DNA of 64,000 nucleotides from Archangium violaceum (lineage in GTDB: Bacteria; Myxococcota; Myxococcia; Myxococcales; Myxococcaceae): contig NZ_CP069396.1 of assembly GCF_016887565.1 (NCBI RefSeq), forward strand, positions 2,941,001 to 3,005,000, read 5' to 3'. Both the position numbers and the translations under genes were made by a program. The notes under the pieces are model-generated. The model searched no databases. It had not been told where the DNA came from and saw only the letters and a list, made by a program, of their open reading frames with translations. This document shows positions 37,051 to 45,152 of the stretch, in pieces; the first letter of the stretch is position 1; every line of letters begins with the position of its first letter.

Positions 37051-38523
37051 TCAGCGCGAGCGGCGGCGCTCGTGGACGGCCTTCGCGATGCGCGAGCCGT
37101 ACTCCTCGTCGGCGTTGCGGAAGTGGGCGATGCTGCGCGCGATGATGTCCTCGCGGCTCACCTGCGAGAGGCTGCCCGCGATGTTCGTCACCAGCCGCTC
37201 GCGCTCCGCCTCGCTCATCACCCGGTACAGGGCACCGGCCTGCACGAAGTCGTTGTCCTCGGCGTGCCGCACGGAGACGTAGGTGCCGGTGGCTCCACTG
37301 AGGGACACACCGAGGCCCGTGTCCTCGTTCGTCTGCGCGGGGCCGTCGAAGCTGTTCGGCTCGTAGTTCCTGCTGCGCCCGCCGTTGCCGTCGAAGCTCA
37401 TGGCGCCGTCACGGCCGTAGTTGCGCGCGCCGCCCGCCACGCCCCTGGGCGAGTTCACCGGCAGCCGGGTGTGGTTGATGCCGAGCCGGTAACGGTGCGC
37501 GTCGCCGTAGGCGAAGAGGCGCGCCTGGAGCATGCGGTCCGGCGAGGGGCCGATGCCCGGCACGAAGTTGGACGGGTCGAGCGCCGCCTGCTCCACGTCG
37601 GCGAAGTAGTTGTCCGGGGCCCGGTTGAGCACCAGCTGGCCCACCTCGATGAGGGGGTAGTCCTTGTAGGGCCACACCTTGGTGAGGTCGAAGGGGTTGA
37701 AGCGGTAGGTGGGGGCGTCGGCCTCCGGCATGACCTGCACCTTGAGCGTCCACGAGGGGAAGTCGCCGCGCTCGAGCGCCGCGTAGAGGTCGCGCTGGTG
37801 GTACTGCGGATCCCTCCCGCCGATGGTCGCGGCCTCCTCGGAGGAGAGCGTGCGGATGCCCTGGTTCGTCTTGAAGTGGAACTTCACCCAGAAGCGCTCG
37901 CCCTGGGCGTTCACCCACTGGAAGGTGTGCGAGCCGAAGCCATCCATGTGCCGCAGCGTCGCGGGGATGCCGCGGTCACCGAAGAGCCAGGTGAACTGGT
38001 GCGTGGCCTCGGGCGAGTGCGAGAAGAAGTCCCACTGGTTGTCGGGCTCCTGGCAGTTGGTGAACGGGTCGTACTTCTGCGAGTGGATGAAGTCCGGGAA
38101 CTTGATGCCGTCGCGCAGGAAGAAGACGGGGGTGTTGTTGCCCACCAGGTCCCAGTTGCCGTCCTCGGTGTAGAAGCGGACCGCGAAGCCGCGCGGGTCG
38201 CGAGCGGTGTCGGGGGCACCCTTGGAGCCGGCCACGGTGGAGAAGCGCAGGAAGGCCTCGGTGCGCTTGCCCTTGGCGTTGAAGAGCTTCATGCGCGTGA
38301 AGCGCGAGATGTCGGGGTTGGTCACCTCGAAGTAGCCGTAGGCGCCCGAGCCCACCGCGTGCACCACGCGCTCCGGGATGCGCTCGCGGTTGAAGCGGGC
38401 GAGCTTCTCCAGCAGGTGGTGGTCCTGCAGCAGCACCGGCCCCGTGGCTCCGGCGGTCTGCGAGTGCTGGTTGTTGGCGACGGGGGCGCCGGCCTCGGTG
38501 GTCAGATGGGGACGGTTGGACAC
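37051..38523 (-). CDS. Monofunctional haem catalase
   Basis: A 490-residue small-subunit catalase. Distal His lies in [16 protein letters not shown], the Asn in [11 protein letters not shown], and the proximal Tyr in [14 protein letters not shown]. It destroys hydrogen peroxide in the cytoplasm. GTG 38523 ([12 protein letters not shown]) is chosen since AGGAG lies about 9 bases upstream; the open frame extends further up but runs into the divergent oxyR promoter. It is divergent from oxyR with an OxyR-type site between them. Confidence 0.94.
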   Translation of the reverse strand: MSNRPHLTTEAGAPVANNQHSQTAGATGPVLLQDHHLLEKLARFNRERIPERVVHAVGSGAYGYFEVTNPDISRFTRMKLFNAKGKRTEAFLRFSTVAGSKGAPDTARDPRGFAVRFYTEDGNWDLVGNNTPVFFLRDGIKFPDFIHSQKYDPFTNCQEPDNQWDFFSHSPEATHQFTWLFGDRGIPATLRHMDGFGSHTFQWVNAQGERFWVKFHFKTNQGIRTLSSEEAATIGGRDPQYHQRDLYAALERGDFPSWTLKVQVMPEADAPTYRFNPFDLTKVWPYKDYPLIEVGQLVLNRAPDNYFADVEQAALDPSNFVPGIGPSPDRMLQARLFAYGDAHRYRLGINHTRLPVNSPRGVAGGARNYGRDGAMSFDGNGGRSRNYEPNSFDGPAQTNEDTGLGVSLSGATGTYVSVRHAEDNDFVQAGALYRVMSEAERERLVTNIAGSLSQVSREDIIARSIAHFRNADEEYGSRIAKAVHERRRSR

Positions 38524-38598
38524 GCGAGCTCTCTCCTGGGGTGGCGTCACTGCGTTCGTGACAGGGAGAAAAGTAGAGAGCTCGCGCTGAGTTGCCCA

Positions 38599-38635
38599 AG
38601 ACATCGTTCCGATGGGATTGATAGGCTGGGGCTAT
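38599..38635 (+). promoter_or_regulatory. OxyR-type operator in the catalase-oxyR intergenic region
   Basis: ATAG at 38621, seven bases, CTAT at 38632-38635 is an exact half of the OxyR consensus ATAG-N7-CTAT-N7-ATAG-N7-CTAT. Going upstream, the register continues with CGAT at 38610-38613 and AGAC at 38599-38602, which are weak matches. It lies 16 bases before the oxyR ATG. Confidence 0.6.
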
Positions 38636-38650
38636 CGGTTCTCCAGACCC

Positions 38651-39580
38651 ATGCCCTCCATCAACGACATCTCCCTGAGGCAGTTGGAGTATGTGGTCGC
38701 CGTCGCCGACCTGCTCGGTTTCCGGCGGGCGGCCGAGCACTGTCACGTCTCCCAGCCCGCCTTGAGTGCGCAGATCCAGCAGCTCGAGGACGTGTTGGGG
38801 GTGAAGCTCTTCGAGCGGGACAAGCGCCGGGTGATGCTGACCGCGGCCGGGGAGGACCTGGTGGCGAGAGCGCGCCGGGTGCTCACCGAGGCCGGAGACA
38901 TCCTGTCCGCGGCGGCCCGTTTGTCCGACCCCTTCGCGGGCAGTCTGCACCTGGGCGTCATTCCCACCATCGCGCCCTATGTGTTGCCCGAGGTGGTGCC
39001 CGCCCTGACGAAGCAGTACCCCCGGCTCCAGCTCCGGCTGCGCGAGGAGAAGACGGAGCTGCTCGTGAAGGCGCTGGGAGAGGGGCGGCTGGACGCGGCG
39101 TTGCTGGCGCTCGAAGCCGACCTGGGTGACCTGGAGCACGCCGTCATCGCGGAGGATCCGTTCGTCGTCGCCGCACCCCCGGGGCACGCGCTGGCGAAGA
39201 AGAAGCAGGTGCAGCTCCGGGACCTGGACGAGGAGGATGTGCTCCTGCTGGAGGACGGCCACTGCTTCCGGGGACAGGCGCTCGCCCTGTGCACGCGGGT
39301 GGGGGCTCGCGAGGTGGACTTCCGCGCCACCAGCCTCACCACGCTGGCGCAGATGGTGATGTCGGGGGACAGCGGCATCACGCTGCTGCCCTCGCTCTCG
39401 GTGCCCATCGAGAACCGGCTGGGCCAGCTCGTGGTGCGTCCCTTCTCGGACCCGGTGCCGAGCCGCACCCTCGTCCTCGTCTGGAGGCCGGGCTACCCCC
39501 GGGCCGATGCGCTCCGGGAGCTCGCGGGCACGCTCCGTTCCGTGTGGCCCGGGCTCAAGAGTCCGGCGAAGCGCTCCTGA
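38651..39580 (+). CDS. oxyR: Hydrogen peroxide-sensing regulator OxyR
   Basis: A 309-residue LysR-type regulator. The DNA-binding helix-turn-helix is at about residues 18-50. The redox cysteines are both present: LLLEDGHCFRGQALALC gives Cys205 and Cys214, nine apart as C199 and C208 in E. coli OxyR. H2O2 should form this disulfide and activate catalase. It starts at 38651; the open frame upstream covers the operator and is not coding. It converges with gspC. Confidence 0.95.
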   Translation: MPSINDISLRQLEYVVAVADLLGFRRAAEHCHVSQPALSAQIQQLEDVLGVKLFERDKRRVMLTAAGEDLVARARRVLTEAGDILSAAARLSDPFAGSLHLGVIPTIAPYVLPEVVPALTKQYPRLQLRLREEKTELLVKALGEGRLDAALLALEADLGDLEHAVIAEDPFVVAAPPGHALAKKKQVQLRDLDEEDVLLLEDGHCFRGQALALCTRVGAREVDFRATSLTTLAQMVMSGDSGITLLPSLSVPIENRLGQLVVRPFSDPVPSRTLVLVWRPGYPRADALRELAGTLRSVWPGLKSPAKRS

Positions 39581-39582
39581 CC

Positions 39583-40464
39583 CTAACGCATCGAGTAGGT
39601 GTAGCGGATGGGTTGTCCGTTGCGTTCCACTTCCAGCTCGATGCGCGAGGCATCGCGCAGTTGGTTGAAGGCCTCGAGTCCCTGCTCCACGCCCTCGAGT
39701 GAGAGCCCGTTGATGCGCCGCAGCGTGTCCCCGTTCTGGAGGCCCAGCCGGACGTAGAGCGAGCCGGGCCGGATGGAGAACATCTTGAATCCTTGCGGCT
39801 TGCCGTCCCTGAATACGGGGGCGATGCGCGCTTGCATCAGCACGTCGCTGGGGTTGGCGAGCAGGGTGTCCACCTCCTGGCGTGACAGCTCGTAGACCTG
39901 TGGGCCCACCTGCCGGATGTCAATGCCGGACGCCGCGTCCGCCTGGGCCGGAGGACTGGAGACACGCGGTTCCTTGCTCTCGGCGCCCTTTCCGGAGCCG
40001 GCGCCGATGTACTCCAGCCGCCCCGCGTTCAGGATGAGCACCCGCGTGCGCTCGATGGCGATCACCTCCGCTCCGAGGACCTCCCCGCCCGTCCACACCG
40101 AGCGCGTGCGGCGCGCGGGTCCCTCGTACACGGACGCGAGCGAGATGGCCGGAGGGGATGCCGTCATCGTTCCCAGCAGCTTCAGCTCCAGCACGGTCGG
40201 CACGGGCTCGTCTCCCGGGCCCGCGGAGATGACCTGCTCGCGCAGCTTGTCTGGCAGGCCTGTGTACCGGGCGAGCGACGCCAGGGCGAGCGGGGTGGGC
40301 ATCTCCTCCTTCTTCGGCGGGGCTGGTGCCTTCTGCTCGAAGGAGGGGAATGGCAGGAGCCATGCCTCCACCACCGTGTTCACGGCGTGCGCGGCCGTCA
40401 GGCCCAGGCAGGCCGCGCAGAGCAGGGTGAGTGCGCGGAACGAGGGGCGGACGAGGGTGGACAT
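39583..40464 (-). CDS. gspC: Type II secretion protein GspC
   Basis: A 293-residue inner-membrane protein. An N-terminal membrane helix (about 10-30) is followed by a Pro-rich linker, the HR domain (about 88-155: LKLLGTMTAS, SVYEG, TGGEVLGAEVIAIERTRVLIL) and a C-terminal PDZ domain (about 205-293: FKMFSIRPGSLYVRLGLQNGDTLRRINGLSLEGVE). It connects the GspD secretin to the inner-membrane platform. No other gsp gene is near, so this gspC is separated from the rest of the system. Its stop lies 3 bases from the oxyR stop. Confidence 0.9.
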   Translation of the reverse strand: MSTLVRPSFRALTLLCAACLGLTAAHAVNTVVEAWLLPFPSFEQKAPAPPKKEEMPTPLALASLARYTGLPDKLREQVISAGPGDEPVPTVLELKLLGTMTASPPAISLASVYEGPARRTRSVWTGGEVLGAEVIAIERTRVLILNAGRLEYIGAGSGKGAESKEPRVSSPPAQADAASGIDIRQVGPQVYELSRQEVDTLLANPSDVLMQARIAPVFRDGKPQGFKMFSIRPGSLYVRLGLQNGDTLRRINGLSLEGVEQGLEAFNQLRDASRIELEVERNGQPIRYTYSMR

Positions 40465-40654
40465 CGGATGCCTCCTGTGAGGTGTCGTGGATGTCCGCTT
40501 CCCTGAGCAAGGCCGGGACCAACGGCCGCTCCATGGGTCTCTTCAGAGGGAAGGCGGGCTCTGTCCACCGCTTGGACCGCGCCCATGGCACGACAAGCTG
40601 TCAGATGTGTCTCGCGAGGCGTGACAGCGCGTCCCCATCCGCTAGCCTCTCCGG

Positions 40655-41503
40655 ATGCTCACCGAGGTCAGCGCGGGTCCCTATACGGTTCGAGGCATTT
40701 CGGTCGGAGGCGTCTACACCTCGCTCCAGGTGCCGGAGCTCGGCGTGGTGCTCGATGCCGGTGTCCCCATCCGCTCCTTCGCCGGGACGGATCGCATCTT
40801 CTTGAGCCATGGTCACTCCGACCACGCCAGCGCGCTCGGCTCGTTGCTCGGCATCCGCACCCTCATCGGCAAGGCGCCTCCTCAGGTGTTCCTGCCCGCG
40901 GAGATCGAAGCCCCCGTTCGCGAGGCCCTCGCCGTCCAGGGCCGGCTTCATCGCACCGAGACCCACGTCGAGACGGTCCCGATGCGCCCGGGTGATACGC
41001 ACCACCTGGGTCATGGGCTGTGGGTGCGCGCTTTTCGCACGCACCACACCGTGCCCTCCCTCTGCTACCAGTTCCTCCGCCGCGTCTCGAAGCTCAGGCC
41101 CGAGCACCAGTCCCTTCCTCCCCAGGAGATCGCTCGCAGGCGCAAGGCGGGTGAGGACCTCTTCGATGAGGTCGATCATCTTGAGCTGGCCTATGCCACC
41201 GATACGCTCTCGCGTGTGCTGGAGACCGCTCCCTCCCTGCTCGACAGCCGCGTGCTGATTCTCGAGTGCACCTTCATCGACTCGAAGCGCACCGTCCAGG
41301 ATGCTCAGGAGCGCTCTCACATCCATCTCGATGAGATCTTCGCGCGGGCAGAGCTCTTCCAGAACGAGGCCCTGGTGTTGATGCACTTCAGTCAGGCCTA
41401 TTCCCCCGAGGAGGTGCACTCCACCCTCCAGGCCCGTGTCCCCGAGCGGCTTCGCGACCGGCTCCGTGTCTTCGCTCCTGCTTCGGGTCGCTGGTTCGGG
41501 TGA
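40655..41503 (+). CDS. Metallo-beta-lactamase fold protein, RNase Z-like
   Basis: A 282-residue MBL protein. FLSHGHSDHASALG has the HxHxDH motif, AYATDT an Asp ligand, LECTFID and LMHFSQAYSPEEV the C-terminal His motif (variant of HFS.RY). The overall pattern resembles the short plant-type tRNase Z/arylsulfatase-like group. It may process tRNA 3' ends or cleave another phosphodiester. ATG 40655 diverges from gspC with 190 bases between them; nothing specific was recognised there beyond presumed promoters. Confidence 0.82.
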   Translation: MLTEVSAGPYTVRGISVGGVYTSLQVPELGVVLDAGVPIRSFAGTDRIFLSHGHSDHASALGSLLGIRTLIGKAPPQVFLPAEIEAPVREALAVQGRLHRTETHVETVPMRPGDTHHLGHGLWVRAFRTHHTVPSLCYQFLRRVSKLRPEHQSLPPQEIARRRKAGEDLFDEVDHLELAYATDTLSRVLETAPSLLDSRVLILECTFIDSKRTVQDAQERSHIHLDEIFARAELFQNEALVLMHFSQAYSPEEVHSTLQARVPERLRDRLRVFAPASGRWFG

Positions 41504-41528
41504 CGGGGTGGGGAATACCGGCGTGAAT

Positions 41529-41565
41529 ACCCTCACCCCGTCCCTCTCCCAGAGGGAGAGGGGTT
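41529..41565 (+). repeat. REP-like palindrome, copy 7
   Basis: CCCTCACCCCGTCCCTCTCCC-AGA-GGGAGAGGGG, 25 bases after the RNase Z-like gene. Confidence 0.85.
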
Positions 41566-41619
41566 GGGGGCGCGGCGCGGCCACAGGGCCACGGCGTGGT
41601 TTGGTGGACACGCTCGCTC

Positions 41620-41635
41620 CGTGTGGGCCCACACG
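41620..41635. repeat. 16-bp perfect palindrome
   Basis: CGTGTGGGCCCACACG lies between the RNase Z-like gene and ddl. It could be a regulator site or simply a short hairpin; nothing else marks it. Confidence 0.5.
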
Positions 41636-41765
41636 CTCCTTGTCTCGATGTGCTGGAATGACGGGGCTCTGGCGTCGGCCGGTGGGCAGGATTCCACCTC
41701 GACTGCATCTCCCCGGGTTGGCATCGCGTGTGCTCTAGCCCCCTGACAAGGAGGAATCCAAAGTC

Positions 41766-42740
41766 ATGGGCAAGCGCGTCGGTGTTCTGATGGGCGGTTG
41801 GGGTGAGGAGCGGGAGATTTCGTTGAAGACCGGTGAGGCCGTGGTGGCGGCCCTCGAGTCCCGGGGCCACTCGGTCAGCCGCATCTTCGCCGGCCCCGGC
41901 CTGGACCGCGCCCTTCGTTCCGCCGAGCTCGATGTCGCCTTCCTCGCCCTCCACGGCCGCATGGGTGAGGACGGCAAGGTGCAGGGTCTGCTGGAGCTGA
42001 TGGGCCTGCCCTATACGGGCTCGGGCGTGCTCGCCTCCGCGCTCGCCATGAACAAGCCCATGGCCAAGAAGCTCTTCCGGCTCCACAACCTCCCCACGCC
42101 CCAGGGCTACCGCGTGGGCCGCGCCGATGCCTCGCGCGCCCTCGAGCTCCACGGCGACCTGGGTTTTCCCTGCGTGGTGAAGCCCGCTTGCGGCGGCTCG
42201 TCGGTGGGCCTCTCCGTGGTGCGTCAGCCCGAGGCGCTCGCCTCCGCCGTGGCCCTGGCCTGCCGCTTCGGTGGCGAGGCCCTCGTGGAGCGCATGGCTC
42301 GCGGCCGCGAGGTGACGGTCGGCATCCTCGATGAGGAGGTGCTCGGCACCTGCGAGATCGCCACCCCGCGCGAGGGCTTCGATTACGACGCCAAGTACAA
42401 GGGCGGCTCGCGCTACTTCCTCCCCGCGCGCCTGTCTCCCACTCGCCTGGCCAACGTGGAGTCCCTCGCGCTCGCCGCCTACCGCGCCCTGGGCTGCCGC
42501 GGCTACGGCCGGGTGGATCTCATCTGCTCGGAGGATGAGAACGACGTCATCCTCGAGGTGAACACCCTCCCGGGTCTCACCCCCGTCAGCCTGCTGCCGA
42601 AAATCGCCGCCGAGCGCGGACTCGACTTCCCCGCGCTGGTGGAGCGCATCCTCGTTCTCGCTTCCCGAGACGAGGTGGACGTGGCCGAGGCTCCCCTCCA
42701 GGTCCCCGCGCCCGCCGTGGTCCAGCGCGTGGCCGGCTGA
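41766..42740 (+). CDS. ddl: D-alanine--D-alanine ligase
   Basis: A 324-residue ATP-grasp enzyme for cell-wall precursor synthesis. HGRMGEDGKVQGLLELMGLPYTGSGV, VVKPACGGSSVGLS (ATP loop), EGFDYDAKYKGG with the active-site Tyr, and ILEVNTLPGLTPVSLLP with Mg ligands are all typical. The Tyr-containing loop suggests D-Ala-D-Ala rather than D-Ala-D-lactate. It is preceded by the AAGGAGG-type site. It is the second envelope gene here after gspC. Confidence 0.94.
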   Translation: MGKRVGVLMGGWGEEREISLKTGEAVVAALESRGHSVSRIFAGPGLDRALRSAELDVAFLALHGRMGEDGKVQGLLELMGLPYTGSGVLASALAMNKPMAKKLFRLHNLPTPQGYRVGRADASRALELHGDLGFPCVVKPACGGSSVGLSVVRQPEALASAVALACRFGGEALVERMARGREVTVGILDEEVLGTCEIATPREGFDYDAKYKGGSRYFLPARLSPTRLANVESLALAAYRALGCRGYGRVDLICSEDENDVILEVNTLPGLTPVSLLPKIAAERGLDFPALVERILVLASRDEVDVAEAPLQVPAPAVVQRVAG

Positions 42741-42825
42741 GGCGCGAAGGCGTGAAAGGCGTTGAGAGGTCGCGGGGTTGCGTGCCCCGCCAGGCTCCAC
42801 TGCACGTCCCGGTCCGGGTATCTAT

Positions 42826-42854
42826 TTGACAGTCACTTGACGCGTCCCTATTGT
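42826..42854 (+). promoter_or_regulatory. Sigma-70-type promoter of the glycosyltransferase gene
   Basis: TTGACA (42826-42831), exactly 17 bases, TATTGT (42849-42854). It is the best consensus promoter in the window and gives a 5' leader of about 160 bases before the ATG at 43023. Confidence 0.75.
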
Positions 42855-42868
42855 CCGGCGCTCGTTAC

Positions 42869-43008
42869 TGCCCGGAATAGACAAAACCTTGTTATTCCGG
42901 GCACATACGAGGCGGGGGGGCTCCGCTGAACCGGATGCGGCGGTCGGCGAGGGTCGGTCTTTCATCTCCGCCGAGCAGGGTAAAGACCGCGGCGACTTCA
43001 TCCGCGGT
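42869..43008 (+). promoter_or_regulatory. Structured 5' leader with competing hairpins
   Basis: Right after the promoter, TGCCCGGAATA (42869-42879) and TATTCCGGGCA (42893-42903) form an 11-bp stem that extends with ACAA/TTGT. Further on, CGGTCTTT (42955-42962) can pair with AAAGACCG (42982-42989), and ACCGCGG (42986-42992) with CCGCGGT (43002-43008). The last two overlap and so exclude each other. They end 14 bases before the start codon. The pattern suggests a leader-based switch but matches no riboswitch I know. Confidence 0.5.
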
Positions 43009-43022
43009 AGGGGCCAGGTCAG

Positions 43023-44540
43023 ATGACCACCGTCGAAATCCTTTTCTTGGGCGTGTATTTCAGCGTCCTCTGTGTGCTGGCGGTCTACGGATCGCACCGC
43101 TACCGGATGGCGTTCCTGTACTACCGCCACAAGTTCAAGCTGCCCACGCCCAAGGGCGTGCTGCCGGCGCTGCCGCGGGTCACCATCCAGCTGCCCATCT
43201 TCAACGAGATGTACGTGGTCGAGCGCCTGGTGGAGTCGGTGTGCCGCATCGACTACCCGCGCGAGCTGCTGGAGATCCAGGTCCTGGATGACTCCACGGA
43301 CGAGACGTGCGGAATCGCCCGCGCGTGCGTGGAGCGCCACCGGCAGCAGGGCCACGACATCGTCTACATCCACCGCCAGAACCGCCAGGGCTTCAAGGCG
43401 GGCGCGCTGGAGAACGGCCTGCTGACGGCCAAGGGCGAGTTCGTCGCGGTGTTCGACGCGGACTTCGTGCCCAGCCCCGACTTCCTGCTGCGCACGGTGC
43501 CCTTCTTCGCCGACTCCAAGGTGGGCATGGTGCAGGTGCGCTGGGGCCACCTCAACCGCGAGTTCTCCATCCTCACCCAGGCCCAGAGCATCTTCCTCGA
43601 CGGCCACTTCATCATCGAGCACACCGCGCGCAACCGCTCGGGCTGCTTCTTCAACTTCAACGGCACGGCCGGCATCTGGCGGCGCGTCACCATCTCCGAC
43701 GCGGGCGGCTGGCAGCACGACACGCTCACCGAGGACCTGGACCTGAGCTACCGCGCCCAGGTGAAGGGCTGGCAGTTCATCTTCCTGCCCGAGGTCATCT
43801 CCCCGGCCGAGGTGCCCGTGGAGATGAACGCCTTCAAGAGCCAGCAGCACCGCTGGGCCAAGGGCTCCATCCAGACGGCGCGCAAGCTGCTGCCGATGAT
43901 TCTCAAGAGCGACCTGCCCTTCGCCGTCAAGCGCGAGGCCTTCTTCCACCTCACCAACAACATGGCCTACCTGTTGATGGTGGTGCTCAGCGCCCTCATG
44001 CCGCTGTCCATGGTGGTGCGCTTCCAGCACGGCCTCTACGGCACGCTCTTCCTGGACCTGCCCTTCTTCCTGAGCGCCACCGCCAGCGTCTGCGCCTTCT
44101 ACGTGGCCGCCCAGCGCGAGCGCGGTGCCAAGGGCTGGGAGCGCTTCAAGTACCTGCCCTTCCTGATGAGCCTGGGCATCGGTCTGGCCATCAACAACGC
44201 CCGCGCGGTGCTCGAGGCCCTGCTGGGCCAGCAGTCCGGCTTCACCCGCACCCCGAAGACCGGCGCCGAGGGCAAGAAGGTCGCCGCCGTGAAGAAGAGC
44301 TACCGCGGTGACAAGACGCTCATGCCCATCATCGAGCTGTCCTTCGCGCTCTACTTCGCCGGCGCCCTGTGGTTCGCCATCGAGAAGCGCATCTACACCT
44401 CGGTGCCCTTCATCATGCTGTTCCTGGGGGGCTTCCTGTACGTGGGCATGTCCAGCCTCCTGCAGGGCCGTCTGAAGTTCAGCGAGTCCGCTCCCGCCCC
44501 CGTGAAGGTGGCCGAGGAGCAGACCCGCCGCGCCGCCTAG
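43023..44540 (+). CDS. Membrane glycosyltransferase family 2 (cellulose/mannan synthase-like)
   Basis: A 505-residue processive GT2 enzyme. An N-terminal helix precedes the catalytic domain: VLDDSTDET (first Asp), VFDADFVPS (DxD), TLTEDLDLSYR (TED) and QQHRWAKG (Q-x-x-RW), the complete D,D,D,QxxRW set. Four or five C-terminal helices follow (about 320-480). Similarity is to CslA-type beta-mannan/glucomannan synthases. The product is an exported or cell-surface polysaccharide, unknown here. ATG 43023 follows AGGTCAG. Confidence 0.9.
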   Translation: MTTVEILFLGVYFSVLCVLAVYGSHRYRMAFLYYRHKFKLPTPKGVLPALPRVTIQLPIFNEMYVVERLVESVCRIDYPRELLEIQVLDDSTDETCGIARACVERHRQQGHDIVYIHRQNRQGFKAGALENGLLTAKGEFVAVFDADFVPSPDFLLRTVPFFADSKVGMVQVRWGHLNREFSILTQAQSIFLDGHFIIEHTARNRSGCFFNFNGTAGIWRRVTISDAGGWQHDTLTEDLDLSYRAQVKGWQFIFLPEVISPAEVPVEMNAFKSQQHRWAKGSIQTARKLLPMILKSDLPFAVKREAFFHLTNNMAYLLMVVLSALMPLSMVVRFQHGLYGTLFLDLPFFLSATASVCAFYVAAQRERGAKGWERFKYLPFLMSLGIGLAINNARAVLEALLGQQSGFTRTPKTGAEGKKVAAVKKSYRGDKTLMPIIELSFALYFAGALWFAIEKRIYTSVPFIMLFLGGFLYVGMSSLLQGRLKFSESAPAPVKVAEEQTRRAA

Positions 44541-44544
44541 GCGC

Positions 44545-45069
44545 TCAGCCCGCGTCGGACGCGCCCGCGTCCGGCGCTCCCCTCACCAGCCGTTGTTCCT
44601 TCCACTGGGGATTGGGGCCCGTGGGCGCCGGGCGGCAGTTCTCGTCGATCGACGTCGCCGCCACCGAGCGCAGGGTCAGGCCTTTGTCGTCGCAGGCCGT
44701 CGCCTCGGTGGGGAAGCGCACCGGGCACGCTGTGCCCGAGGGGGTGAACGTCGTCGACCGGGTCTCCCCCACGAAGCCGTCCGGCGTGCGTTGCAGCACG
44801 ATGTTCACCGTCGTCCCCGCGTCCCCCGGCCCCTCCAGGCCCTCGCGTGCGCGCGCCACCCCCAGCGTCAGCGTGCCGCCGTCGTCCTCGCCGAAGTAGA
44901 GGAACGCGGGGTTCTCCGCGTGGTGGTACTCGCCCGTCTGGTTCTTCTCGCACCCTGGGGGCACATGTATGGGCGCGGGGGTGTTGGGGAGGGAGGGGGT
45001 CCGGGCCGGACAGGCCGTGAGGGTGGCGGCGAGGCCACCGGCTGCGATCCAGGCAATCTTTCGTGACAT
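44545..45069 (-). CDS. Hypothetical lipoprotein
   Basis: A 174-residue lipoprotein: signal with lipobox LTAC. The mature part has three further cysteines (GCEKNQT, GTACPVRF, ATACDDKG) and ENCRPA, probably disulfide paired, and ends in an Asp/Ala/Gly tail. No family is recognised. It converges with the glycosyltransferase gene and diverges from the PEGA-domain gene. Confidence 0.78.
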   Translation of the reverse strand: MSRKIAWIAAGGLAATLTACPARTPSLPNTPAPIHVPPGCEKNQTGEYHHAENPAFLYFGEDDGGTLTLGVARAREGLEGPGDAGTTVNIVLQRTPDGFVGETRSTTFTPSGTACPVRFPTEATACDDKGLTLRSVAATSIDENCRPAPTGPNPQWKEQRLVRGAPDAGASDAG

Positions 45070-45152
45070 GGGAGGCGATCTTCCCCCAATGGGCTCCCCG
45101 GGTGGACTCCTGTTTGACCCATCCCCCGCGACTCTTTAACCTTTGGACCCTC

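Noticed and set aside
42904-43022. A c-di-GMP (GEMM) riboswitch in the glycosyltransferase leader
   Set aside because: Some short words looked similar, but the conserved GEMM core and tetraloop receptor are absent.
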